Assembly (NCBI RefSeq): GCF_933775445.1
Contig: NC_065877.1
Span: 17,484,001 to 17,548,000 of the forward strand
DNA length: 64,000 bases
DNA from: Argentina anserina
Lineage: Eukaryota > Streptophyta > Magnoliopsida > Rosales > Rosaceae
Direction of reading: 5' to 3'
This document shows, one piece after another, positions 51,126-62,597 of the stretch. The stretch's first letter is position 1; each line of letters starts with the position of its first letter. The notes below the pieces were generated by a model. That model was not told the origin of the DNA. It searched no databases and saw only the letters and a program-made list of their open reading frames with translations. The position numbers were made by a program, and so were the translations under genes.

Positions 51126-51498
51126 TGATAGGAGCACAAAGTGTGACGTTCTTAATGTGATTATGCCCTATTCTTACTCTTTGTTACCTCTTATTTAGTA
51201 TGTTTTAGTTTCTTTTGTAAGAATAAGTGTCTAGGTAGAGCTTATATCAATTATGAGTGAATTGATGATGAAATCGTGCTAAGTGTTAATAATCCTTGTT
51301 GAGATATGATTCCTTGTTCGAGTAGGATTCATCCTTTCGTATTTCTTTGTTTCTAACATACTTATTCTTATTAGGAAATACAAATCCATGTTGGAGAAGG
51401 AAAGCAATCCTAGTTCCACAAGGAAAGAGAAGAAAATACACTTAAAAGCCCAATCCATTCAAGAATCAAAATGCTGTCAATATTCATAGTCCAACTTC

Positions 51499-51625
51499 GA
51501 CGGGCTCCCCTGGATAGCTCCGATCGAGTTAGAAGACCTACTTTATATGGAAATAAAGGTATTTGAGTCTAGTTTCTGTAGGATTTGGAATCAAATCAAT
51601 ATATTATTCCTACAGAGAGATATGA
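51499..51625 (+). repeat. Diverged internal repeat of the LTR, copy 1
   Basis: It begins GACGGGCTCCCCTGGATAGC and shares 21 of 22 starting bases with 52,043-52,064. Interspersed similarity then continues for roughly 120 bp (TTATATGGA, GTCTAGTT, TTGGAATCA, TCAATAT, GAGAGA). The offset is about 544 bp. It looks like an old duplication within U3. Confidence 0.75.
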
Positions 51626-51785
51626 CTGAATCATTGATCGGAGGTCCAATGAACTCGGCGGAATTATCTCAGCCATTGATTTGCTTTTGATCCAAGGGCT
51701 ATGAGGGAAACTTGGGACTTTGTTCCTCCTGCAAATAGAGCATAAATATGTATCAGAATGTCCATAAATCCCAGCACCAAAGAAT

Positions 51786-51873
51786 GTCAAAGAAGGCATG
51801 CAGCAAATTAAATGAGAAGAGGCAAGAAAGTCAAAGAAGGCATGCAGCAAATTTAATGAGGAGAGGTAAGAAA
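51786..51873 (+). repeat. 44-bp direct tandem duplication inside the LTR U3
   Basis: Two adjacent 44-bp copies (51,786-51,829 and 51,830-51,873) both start GTCAAAGAAGGCATGCAGCA and differ at three positions by eye. They lie upstream of the TATA box. Tandem duplications in U3 can carry enhancer elements in retroelements generally, but no specific site is claimed here. Confidence 0.9.
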
Positions 51874-52042
51874 AATCAAACATGGCTGCAACAATTAAGA
51901 CTTTTGCTGCCTCCCTAATTCAAAGGAAGAAATTTGTGCAAAAGAAATCAGCAATAAAGGAGGAAGAAGATATGTAATTAATGCAAAAGATATGCAATCC
52001 TTATAGAAATCAGAATTCTGGCAGTGCAGATCATCCATCTTT

Positions 52043-52165
52043 GACGGGCTCCCCTGGACAGCTCAAAATGATTGAGAAAATGTACCTTATATGGATGAAA
52101 AGCCACGGAAGTCTAGTTGAAATTGCCAGTTGGAATCATCTCAATATCTATTTTCGAGAGAAAGT
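52043..52165 (+). repeat. Diverged internal repeat of the LTR, copy 2
   Basis: It begins GACGGGCTCCCCTGGACAGC and is the partner of 51,499-51,625. It lies about 110 bp upstream of the TATA box. Beyond the first 22 bp the two copies differ by many substitutions and small indels, so the duplication predates this insertion and is probably a family trait. Confidence 0.72.
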
Positions 52166-52275
52166 TATGGCCACAACAAGGGACAAAGGTCAAATCTGCC
52201 GAATCTAGGAAACCTCAACCAATTTGGTTTCAACTTTGTGGACTTTGTGGCCATCCTCCCTTGGGTTTCTTCCTC

Positions 52276-52283
52276 TATATATA
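52276..52283 (+). promoter_or_regulatory. Candidate LTR promoter TATA box
   Basis: TATATATA sits within CCTCTATATATAGCACC, a typical plant TATA context, about 1.15 kb into the LTR. Transcription would be expected to start some 25-35 bp downstream, near 52,310, which would mark the U3/R boundary. The location is consistent with a + strand element. Whether this solo LTR is transcribed cannot be told from sequence. Confidence 0.65.
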
Positions 52284-52858
52284 GCACCTCAATTCCACAG
52301 AAACATATCATCAACCTTGTGCACATACTAGCCAAAGCTCTACCAAATTTCATACTCACCCATCCAAGAAATCCTAAAACCGATTCCACCATTCTCCACC
52401 AATCCTTAGCCTTCAAGCACGCTTGTGAAGAGGTTTCATCCCCTTGGAAAGCCACGGCTACACCTTGTGAGATCGCTTGATTGATAAAGTGTAACCATGA
52501 TTCTCTCTATGTTTATTTCGGTTTTTGGTTTTTCTTGTTCTTGGTTGTGTATGTGTTTTGGTCATTGTAAACTTGTTTTGATTTTGTCTATTAGATTTCG
52601 TTACCTTTGTTCTTATGTTATTTGTTTGGTAATTTCTTATGTGTTGGTTGGTTGATCACATGTATATATTAGTTTAGGTTTATTTTATGTTTGATCCGAA
52701 ATATATCTCAAATCTTTTAAACTCTTATGAATTCGTTGTTAAATGTTTGTGATTCTTTACCCTGGTTGGATCCCCGGTTTGTGAACGATACCCTCTTGCT
52801 TTATACTACTAACGATGCTTACAGGGTTAATATTGATCTCGAGTAATCGAACCGATCA

Positions 52859-52863
52859 TGTAT
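52859..52863 (+). repeat. Right target-site duplication (TGTAT)
   Basis: A perfect copy of the five bases left of the LTR directly follows its terminal CA and continues as satellite (TGTAT-CTTTACATCG). A 5-bp duplication is the usual footprint of LTR-retrotransposon integrase. Confidence 0.94.
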
Positions 52864-53220
52864 CTTTACATCGTTTGCGTATCTTTACTATTCCAATTGT
52901 GTATCTTTACATCGTTTGCGTATCTTTACCATTCCAATTGTGTATGTTTTCATTTCTCGTTTGAGTATATTTCTGTAAGGCTTCTGATGCGAGTTTCTAT
53001 TGTATTTGAGAGTTTTGCAAGTGTGGGAGTGTGTTTCTTTCAAACTGAGTATCTTTCCATCGTTTGCGTATCTTTACTATTCCAATTGTGTATCTTTTCA
53101 TTTCTCGTTTGGGAATCTTTCTGTAAGGCTTTCTGATGCGAGTTTCTATTGTATTTGAGAATTTTGCAAGTGTGGGAGTGTGTTTCTTTCAAACTGAGTA
53201 TCTTTACATCGTTTGCGTAT

Positions 53221-54821
53221 CTTTACTATTCCAATTGTGTATCTTTACATCGTTTGCGTATCTTTACTATTCCAATTGTGTATCGTTTCATTTCTCGTTT
53301 GAGTATCTTTCTGTAAGGCTTTCTGATGCGAGTTTCTATTGAATTTGAGAGTTTTGCAAGTGTGGGAGTGTGTTTCTTTCAAACTGAGTATCTTTACATC
53401 GTTTGCGTATCTTTACTATTCCAATTGTGTATCTTTACATCGTTTGCGTATCTTTACTATTCCAGTTGTGTATCTTTTCATTTCTCGTATGAGTATCTTT
53501 CTGTATGGCTTCTGATGCGAGTTTCTATTGTATTTGAGAGTTTTGCAAGTGTGGGAGTGTGTTTCTTTCAAACTGAGTATCTTAACATCGTTTGCGTATC
53601 TTTACTATTCCAATTGTGTATCTTTTCATTTCTCGTTTGAGTATCTTTCTATAAGGCTTCTGATGCGAGTTTCTATTGTATTTGAGAATTTTCCAAGTGT
53701 GGGAGTGTGTTTTTTTCAATTTGTGTATCTTTACATCGTTTGCGTATCTTTACTATTCCAATTGTGTATCTTTTCATTTCTCGTTTGAGTATCTTTCTGT
53801 AAGGCTTTCTGATGCGAGTTTTTATTGAATTTGAGAGTTTTGCAAGTGTGGGAGTGTGTTTCTTTCAAATTGAGTATCTTTACATCGTTTGCGTATCTTT
53901 ACTATTCCAATTGTGTATCTTTACATCGTTTGCGTATCTTTACTATTCCAATTGTGTATCTTTTCATTTCTCGTTTGAGTATCTTTCTGTAAGGCTTCTG
54001 ATGCGAGTTTCTATTGTATTTGAGAGTTTTGCAAGTGTGGGAGTGTGTTTCTTTCAAACTGAGTATCTTTACATCGTTTGCGTATCTTTACTATTCCAAT
54101 TGTGTATCTTTACATCGTTTGCGTATCTTTACTATTCCAATTGAGTATCTTTTCATTTCTCGTTTGAGTATCTTTCTGTAGGGCTTTCTGATGCGAGTTT
54201 CTATTGTATTTGAGAGTTTTGCAAGTGTGGGAGTGTGTTTCTTTCAAACTGAGTATCTTTACATCGTTTGCGTATCTCTACTATTCCAATTGTGTATCTT
54301 TACAACCTTTGCGTATCTTTACTATTCCAATTGAGTATCTTTTCATTTCTCGTTTGAGTATCTTTCTGTAAGGCTTACTGATGCGAGTTTCTATTGAATT
54401 TGAGAGTTTTGCAAGTGTGTGAGTGTGTTTCTTTCAAACTGAGTATCTTTACATCGTTTGCGTATGTTTATTATTCCAATTGTGTATGTTTACATCGTTT
54501 GCGTATCTTTACTATTCCAATTGTGTATCTTTTCATTTCTCGTTTGAGTATCTTTCTGTAATGCTTTCTGATGCGAGTTTCTATTGAATTTGAGAGTTTT
54601 GCAAGTGTGGGAGTGTGTTTCTTTCAAACTGAGTATCTTTACATAGTTTGCGTATCTTTACTATTCCAATTGTGTATCTTTACATCGTTTGCGTATCTTT
54701 ACTATTCCAATTGTGTAACTTTTCATTTCTTGTTTGATTATCTTTCTGTAAGGCTTTCTGATGCGAGTTTCTATTGAATTTGAGAGTTTTGCAAGTGTGG
54801 GAGTGTGTTTCTTTCAAATTG
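53221..54821 (+). repeat. Right copy of the segment at 49,060-50,660
   Basis: It is collinear with the left copy at +4,161 bp, lying just downstream of the solo LTR. It has GAGTTTTTATTG near 53,815, as do the copies near 36.88 and 44.58 kb, where the 49-kb copy has GAGTTTCTATTG. It is therefore closer to those copies at that site. Confidence 0.85.
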
Positions 54822-57800
54822 AGTATCTTTACATCGTTTGCGTATCTTTACTATTCCAATTGTGTATCTTTACATCGTTTGCGTATCTTTACTATTCCAA
54901 TTGTGTATCTTTTCATTTCTCGTTTGAGTATCTTTCTGTAAGGCTTCTGATGCGAGTTTCTATTGTATTTGAGAGTTTTGCAAGTGTGGGAGTGTGTTTC
55001 TTTCAATCTGAGTATCTTTACATCGTTTGCGTATCTTTACTATTCCAATTGTGTATCTTTACATCGTTTCCGTATCTTTACTATTCCAATTGTGTATCTT
55101 TACATCGTTTGCGTATCTTTACTATTCCAATTGTGTATCTTTACATCGTTTGCGTATCTTTACCATTCCAATTGTGTATGTTTTCATTTCTCGTTTGAGT
55201 ATATTTCTGTAAGGCTTCTGATGCGAGTTTCTATTGTATTTGAGAGTTTTGCAAGTGTGGGAGTGTGTTTCTTTCAAACTGAGTATCTTTCCATCGTTTG
55301 CGTATCTTTACTATTCCAATTGTGTATCTTTTCATTTCTTGTTTGAGTATCTTTCTGTAAGGCTTTCTGATGCGAGTTTCTATTGTATTTGAGAATTTTG
55401 CAAGTGTGGGAGTGTGTTTCTTTCAAACTGAGTATCTTTACATCGTTTGCGTATCTTTACTATTCCAATTGTGTATCTTTTCATTTCTCGTTTGAGTATC
55501 TTTCTGTAAGGCTTCTGATGCGAGTTTCTATTGTATTTGAGAATTTTCCAAGTGTGGGAGTGTGTTTTTTTCAATTTGTGTATCTTTACATCGTTTGCGT
55601 ATCTTTACTATTCCAATTGTGTATCTTTTCATTTCTCGTTTGAGTATCTTTCTGTAAGGCTTTCTGATGCGAGTTTCTATTGTATTTGAGAGTTTTACAA
55701 GTGTGGGAGTGTGTTTCTTTCAATCTGAGTATCTTTACATCGTTTGCGTATCTTTACTATTCCAATTGTGTATCTTTACATCGTTTCCGTATCTTTACTA
55801 TTCCAATTGTGTATCTTTACATCGTTTGCGTATCTTTACTATTCCAATTGTGTATCTTTACATCGTTTGCGTATCTTTACCATTCCAATTGTGTATGTTT
55901 TCATTTCTCGTTTGAGTATATTTCTGTAAGGCTTCTGATGCGAGTTTCTATTGTATTTGAGAGTTTTGCAAGTGTGGGAGTGTGTTTCTTTCAAACTGAG
56001 TATCTTTCCATTGTTTGCGTATCTTTACTATTCCAATTGTGTATCTTTTCATTTCTCGTTTGAGTATCTTTCTGTAAGGCTTTCTGATGCGAGTTTCTAT
56101 TGTATTTGAGAATTTTGCAAGTGTGGGAGTGTGTTTCTTTCAAACTGAATATCTTTACATCGTTTGCGTATTTTTACTATTCCAATTGTCTATCTTTACA
56201 TCGTTTGCGTATCTTTACTATTCCAATTGTGTATCTTTTCCTTTCTCGTTTGAGTATCTTTCTGTAAGGCTTTCTGATGCGAGTTTCTATTGTATTTGAG
56301 AATTTTGCAAGTGTGGGAGTGTGTTTCTTTCAAACTGAGTATCTTTACATCGTTTGCGTATCTTTACTATTCCAATTGTGTATCTTTACATCGTTTCCGT
56401 ATCTTTACTATTCCAATTGTGTATCTTTACATCGTTTGCGTATCTTTACTATTCCAATTGTGTATCTTTACATCGTTTGCGTATCTTTACCATTCCAATT
56501 GTGTATGTTTTCATTTCTCGTTTGAGTATATTTCTGTAAGGCTTCTGATGCGAGTTTCTATTGTATTTGAGAGTTTTGCAAGTGTGGGAGTGTGTTTCTT
56601 TCAAACTGAGTATCTTTCCATCGTTTGCTTATCTTTACTATTCCAATTGTGTATCTTTTCATTTCTCGTTTGAGTATCTTTCTGTAAGGCTTTCTGATGC
56701 GAGTTTCTATTGTATTTGAGAATTTTGCAAGTGTGGGAGTGTGTTTCTTTCAAATTGAGTATCTTTACATCGTTTGCGTATCTTTACTATTCCAATTGTG
56801 TATCTTTTCATTTCTCGTTTGAGTATCTTTCTGTAAGGCTTCTGATGCGAGTTTCTATTGTATTTGAGAGTTTTGCAAGTGTGGGAGTGTGTTTCTTTCA
56901 AACTGAGTATCTTTACATCGTTTGCGTATCTTTACTATTCCAATTGTGTATCTTTACATCGTTTGCGTATCTTTACTATTCCAATTGAGTATCTTTTCAT
57001 TTCTCGTTTGAGTATCTTTCTGTAGGGCTTTCTGATGCGAGTTTCTATTGTATTTGAGAGTTTTGCAAGTGTGGGAGTGTGTTTCTTTCAAACTGAGTAT
57101 CTTTACATCGTTTGCGTATCTCTACTATTCCAATTGTGTATCTTTACAACCTTTGCGTATCTTTACTATTCCAATTGAGTATCTTTTCATTTCTCGTTTG
57201 AGTATCTTTCTGTAAGGCTTACTGATGCGAGTTTCTATTGAATTTGAGAGTTTTGCAAGTGTGTGAGTGTGTTTCTTTCAAACTGAGTATCTTTACATCG
57301 TTTGCGTATGTTTATTATTCCAATTGTGTATGTTTACATCGTTTGCGTATCTTTACTATTCCAATTGTGTATCTTTTCATTTCTCGTTTGAGTATCTTTC
57401 TGTAATGCTTTCTGATGCGAGTTTCTATTGAATTTGAGAGTTTTGCAAGTGTGGGAGTGTGTTTCTTTCAAACTGAGTATCTTTACATAGTTTGCGTATC
57501 TTTACTATTCCAATTGTGTATCTTTACATCGTTTGCGTATCTTTACTATTCCAATTGTGTAACTTTTCATTTCTTGTTTGAGTATCTTTCTGTAAGGCTT
57601 TCTGATGCGAGTTTCTATTGAATTTGAGAGTTTTGCAAGTGTGGGAGTGTGTTTCTTTCAAATTGAGTATCTTTACATCGTTTGCGTATCTTTACTATTC
57701 CAATTGTGTATCTTTACATCGTTTGCGTATCTTTACTATTCCAATTGTGTATCTTTTCATTTCTCGTTTGAGTATCTTTCTATAAGGCTTCTGATGCGAG

Positions 57801-59622
57801 TTTCTATTGAATTTGAGAGTTTTGCAAGTGTGGGAGTGTGTTTCTTTCAAACTGAGTATCTTTACATAGTTTGCGTATCTTTAGTATTCCAATTGTGTAT
57901 CTTTACATCGTTTGCGTATCTTTACTTTTCCAATTGTGTATCTTTACATCGTTTGCGTATCTTTACCATTCCAATTGTGTATGTTTTCATTTCTCGTTTG
58001 AGTATCTTTCTGTAAGGCTTGTGATGCGAGTTTCTATTGTATTTGAGAGTTTTGCAAGTGTGGGAGTGTGTTTCTTTCAAACTGAGTATCTTTACATCGT
58101 TTGCGTATCTTTACTATTCCAATTGTGTATCTTTACATCGTTTGCGTATCTTTACTATTCCAATTGTGTATCTTTTCCTTTCTCGTTTGAGTATCTTTCT
58201 GTAAGGCTTTCTGATGCGAGTTTCTATTGTATTTGAGAATTTTGCAAGTGTGGGAGTGTGTTTCTTTCAAACTGAGTATCTTTACATCGTTTGCGTATCT
58301 TTACTATTCCAATTGTGTATCTTTACATCGTTTCCGTATCTTTACTATTCCAATTGTGTATATTTACATCGTTTGCGTATCTTTACTATTCCAATTGTGT
58401 ATCTTTACATCGTTTGCGTATCTTTACTATTCCAATTGTGTATCTTTTCATTTCTCGTTTGAGTATCTTTCTGTAAGGCTTCTGATGCGAGTTTCTATTG
58501 TATTTGAGAGTTTTGCAAGTGTGGGAGTGTGTTTCTTTCAATCTGAGTATCTTTACATCGTTTGCGTATCTTTACTATTCCAATTGTGTATCTTTACATC
58601 GTTTGCGTATCTTTACTATTCCAATTGTGTATCTTTTCATTTCTCGTTTGAGTATCTTTCTGTATGGCTTCTGATGCGATTTTCTATTGTATTTGAGAGT
58701 TTTGCAAGTGTGGGAGTGTGTTTCTTTCAAACTGAGTATCTTTACATCGTTTGCGTATCTTTACTATTCCAATTGTGTATCTTTTCATTTCTCGTTTGAG
58801 TATCTTTCTGTAAGGCTTCTGATGCGAGTTTCTATTGTATTTGAGAATTTTCCAAGTGTGGGAGTGTGTTTTTTTCAATTTGTGTATCTTTACATCGTTT
58901 GCGTATCTTTACTATTCCAATTGTGTATCTTTTCATTTCTCGTTTGAGTATCTTTCTGTAAGGCTTTCTGATGCGAGTTTCTATTGAATTTGAGAGTTTT
59001 GCAAGTGTGGGAGTGTGTTTCTTTCAAACTGAGTATCTTTACATCGTTTGCGTATCTTTAGTATTCCAATTGTCTATCTTTACATCGTTTGCGTATCTTT
59101 ACTATTCCAATTGTGTATCTTTTCCTTTCTCGTTTGAGTATCTTTCTGTAAGGCTTTCTGGTGCGAGTTTCTATTGTATTTGAGAATTTTGCAAGTGTGG
59201 GAGTGTGTTTCTTTCAAACTGAGTATCTTTACATCGTTTGCGTATCTTTACTATTCCAATTGTGTATCTTTACATCGTTTCCGTATCTTTACTATTCCAA
59301 TTGTGTATATTTACATCGTTTGCGTATCTTTACTATTCCAATTGTGTATCTTTACATCGTTTGCGTATCTTTACTATTCCAATTGTGTATCTTTTCATTT
59401 CTCGTTTGAGTATCTTTCTGTAAGGCTTTCTGATGCGAGTTTCTATTGAATTTGAGAGTTTTGCAAGTGTGGGAGTGTGTTTCTTTCAAACTGAGTATCT
59501 TTACATAGTTTGCGTATCTTTAGTATTCCAATTGTGTATCTTTACATCGTTTGCGTATCTTTACTATTCCAATTGTGTATCTTTTCATTTCTCGTTTGAG
59601 TATCTTTCTGTAAGGCTTTCTG

Positions 59623-61181
59623 ATGCGAGTTTCTATTGAATTTGAGAGTTTTGCAAGTGTGGGAGTGTGTTTCTTTCAAACTGAGTATCTTTACATCGTT
59701 TGCGTATATTTACTATTCCAATTGTGTATCTTTACATCGTTTGCGTATCTTTACTATTCCAGTTGTGTATCTTTTCATTTCTCGTTTGAGTATCTTTCTG
59801 TATGGCTTCTGATGCGAGTTTCTATTGTATTTGAGAGTTTTGCAAGTGTGGGAGTGTGTTTCTTTCAAACTGAGTATCTTTACATCGTTTGCGTATCTTT
59901 ACTATTCCAATTGTGTATCTTTTCATTTCTCGTTTGAGTATCTTTCTGTAAGGCTTATGATGCGAGTTTCTATTGTATTTGAGAATTTTCCAAGTGTGGG
60001 AGTGTGTTTTTTTCAATTTGTTTATCTTTACATCGTTTGCGTATCTTTACTATTCCAATTGTGTATCTTTTCATTTCTCGTTTAAGTATCTTTCTGTAAG
60101 GCTTTCTGATGCGAGTTTCTATTGAATTGGAGAGTTTTGCAAGTGTGGGAGTGTGTTTCTTTCAAACTGAGTATCTTTACATCGTTTGCGTATCTTTAGT
60201 ATTCCAATTGTGTATCTTTGCATCGTTTGCGTATCTTTACTATTCCAATTGTGTATCTTTTCATTTCTCGTTTGAGTATCTTTCTGTAAGGCTTTCTGAT
60301 GCGAGTTTCTATAGAATTTGAGAGTTTTGCAAGTGTGGGAGTGTGTTTCTTTCAAACTGAGTATCTTTACATCGTTTGCGTATCTTTAGTATTCCAATTG
60401 TGTATCTTTGCATCGTTTGCGTATCTTTACTATTCCAATTGTGTATCTTTTCATTTCTCGTTTGAGTATCTTTCTGTAAGGCTTTCTGATGCGAGTTTCT
60501 ATTGAATTTGAGAGTTTTGCAAGTGTGGGAGTGTGTTTCTTTCAAACTGAGTATCTTTACATCGTTTGCGTATCTTTACTATTCCAATTGTGTATCTTTA
60601 CATCGTTTGCGTATCTTTACTATTCCAGTTGTGTATCTTTTCATTTCTCGTTTGAGTATCTTTCTGTATGGCTTCTGATGCGAGTTTCTATTGTATTTGA
60701 GAGTTTTGCAAGTGTGGGAGTGTGTTTCTTTCAAACTGAGTATCTTTACATCGTTTGCGTATCTTTACTATTCCAATTGTGTATCTTTTCATTTCTCGTT
60801 TGAGTATCTTTCTATAAGGCTTCTGATGCGAGTTTCTATTGTATTTGAGAATTTTCCAAGTGTGGGAGTGTGTTTTTTTCAATTTGTGTATCTTTACATC
60901 GTTTGCGTATCTTTACTATTCCAATTGTGTATCATTTCATTTCTCGTTTGAGTATCTTTCTGTAAGGCTTTCTGATGCGAGTTTCTATTGAATTTGAGAG
61001 TTTTGCAAGTGTGGGAGTGTGTTTCTTTCAAACTGAGTATCTTTACATCGTTTGCGTATCTTTACTATTCCAATTGTGTATCTTTGCATCGTTTGCGTAT
61101 CTTTACTATTCCAATTGTGTATCTTTTCATTTCTCGTTTGAGTATCTTTCTGTAAGGCTTTCTGATGCGAGTTTCTATTGA
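59623..61181 (+). repeat. About 1.6-kb segment repeated at 62,598-63,966
   Basis: The left part matches at an offset of 2,975 bp, sharing GGCTTATGATG, CAATTTGTTTATC and the rare TTCTATAGAATTT. The right part matches at 2,785 bp, sharing TATCATTTCATTT (near 60,930 and 63,716). The 190-bp change in offset means one whole monomer was lost from the right copy, or gained by the left, near 60.3-60.5 kb. Confidence 0.86.
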
Positions 61182-62597
61182 ATTTGAGAGTTTTGCAAGT
61201 GTGGGAGTGTGTTTCTTTCAAACTGAGTATCTTTACATCGTTAGCGTATCTTTACTATTCTAATTGTGTATCTTTACATCGTTTGCGTATCTTTACTATT
61301 CCAATTGAGTATCTTTTCATTTCTCGTTTGAGTATCTTTCTGTAAGGCTTTCTGATGCGAGTTTCTATTGTATTTGAGAGTTTTGCAAGTGTGGGAGTGT
61401 GTTTCTTTCAAACTGAGTATCTTTACATCGTTTGCGTATCTCTACTATTCCAATTGTGTATCTTTACATCGTTTGCGTATCTTTACTATTCCAATTGAGT
61501 ATCTTTTCATTTCTCGTTTGAGTATCTTTCTGTATGGCTTCTGATGCGAGTTTCTATTGTATTTGAGAGTTTTGCAAGTGTGGGAGTGTGTTTCTTTCAA
61601 ACTGAGTATCTTTACATCGTTTGCGTATCTTTACTATTCCAATTGTGTATCTTTACATCGTTTGCGTATCTTTACTATTCCAATTGTGTATCTTTTCCTT
61701 TCTCGTTTGAGTATCTTTCTGTAAGGCTTTCTGATGCGAGTTTCTATTGTATTTGAGAATTTTGCAAGTGTGGGAGTGTGTTTCTTTCAAACTGAGTATC
61801 TTTACATCGTTTGCGTATCTCTACTATTCCAATTGTGTATCTTTACATCGTTTGCGTATCTTTACTATTCCAATTGAGTATCTTTTCATTTCTCGTTTGA
61901 GTATCTTTCTGTATGGCTTCTGATGCGAGTTTCTATTGTATTTGAGAGTTTTGCAAGTGTGGGAGTGTGTTTCTTTCAAACTGAGTATCTTTACATCGTT
62001 TGCGTATCTTTACTATTCCAATTGTGTATCTTTTCATTTCTCGTTTGAGTATCTTTCTGTAAGGCTTCTGATGCGAGTTTCTATTGTATTTGAGAATTTT
62101 CCAAGTGTAGGAGTGTGTTTTTTTCAATTTGTGTATCTTTACATCGTTTGCGTATCTTTACTATTCCAATTGTGTATCTTTTCATTTCTCGTTTGAGTAT
62201 CTTTCTGTAAGGCTTCTGATGCGAGTTTCTATTGTATTTGAGAGTTTTGCAAGTGTGGGAGTGTGTTTCTTTCAATCTGAGTATCTTTACATCGTTTGCG
62301 TATCTTTACTATTCCAATTGTGTATCTTTACATCGTTTGCGTATCTTTACTATTCCAATTGAGTATCTTTTCATTTCTCGTTTGAGTATCTTTCTGTATG
62401 GCTTCTGATGCGAGTTTCTATTGAGTTTGAGAGTTTTGCAAGTGTGGGAGTGTGTTTCTTTCAAACTGAGTATCTTTACATAATTTGCGTATCTTTAGTA
62501 TTCCAATTGTGTATCTTTACATCGTTTGCGTATCTTTACTATTCCAATTGTGTATCTTTTCATTTCTCGTTTGAGTATCTTTCTGTAAGGCTTTCTG

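Larger units (their letters stand above)
51126..52858 (+). mobile_element. Solo LTR of an LTR retrotransposon (1,733 bp), probably plant Ty3/gypsy type
   Basis: The element starts TGATAGG and ends CCGATCA, so the ends form a short imperfect inverted repeat with the canonical TG...CA. It is flanked by a perfect 5-bp duplication, TGTAT. Removing it restores a regular satellite monomer. There are no internal retroviral genes, no primer-binding site and no second LTR, so it is a solo LTR, the usual product of recombination between the two LTRs of one element. A TATATATA box about 1.15 kb from the left end, on the + strand, gives a long U3 followed by R-U5 and sets the orientation. No open frame in it resembles a known protein. 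The long LTR and 5-bp duplication fit plant Ty3/gypsy elements, but copia-type cannot be excluded and I cannot name the family. Confidence 0.92.
50956..52964 (+). repeat. Four-module satellite monomer split by the LTR insertion
   Basis: The monomer starts at 50,956 and the next head starts at 52,965. Subtracting the 1,733-bp LTR and one 5-bp target-site duplication leaves exactly 271 bp, the size of a four-module unit. Its marks (CAATCTGAG, GTTTCCG in the second module, TTTACCATTCC in the fourth, GTATGTTTTC in the closing block) match the intact 271-bp monomer at 54,928-55,198. The insertion point is therefore precise, with no satellite bases lost. Confidence 0.95.

Noticed and set aside
51953..51958. 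AATAAA as the polyadenylation signal of the LTR
   Set aside because: It lies more than 300 bp upstream of the TATA box, in U3, so it would not be in the R region of a transcript from that promoter. I could not place a convincing polyadenylation site.
52130..52480. 116-aa frame in the LTR, with overlapping frames at 51,981-52,208 (+), 52,165-52,455 (-) and 51,596-51,883 (-)
   Set aside because: They overlap each other on both strands, the first runs through the TATA box, and none resembles gag, protease, reverse transcriptase, RNase H, integrase or another known protein. LTRs are normally non-coding.
51126..52858. Full-length retrotransposon or a pair of LTRs
   Set aside because: Only one LTR-like sequence is present between the two TGTAT duplications. 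No primer-binding site, polypurine tract or internal domain lies between TG and CA, and the internal repeats are short U3 duplications and not LTRs.
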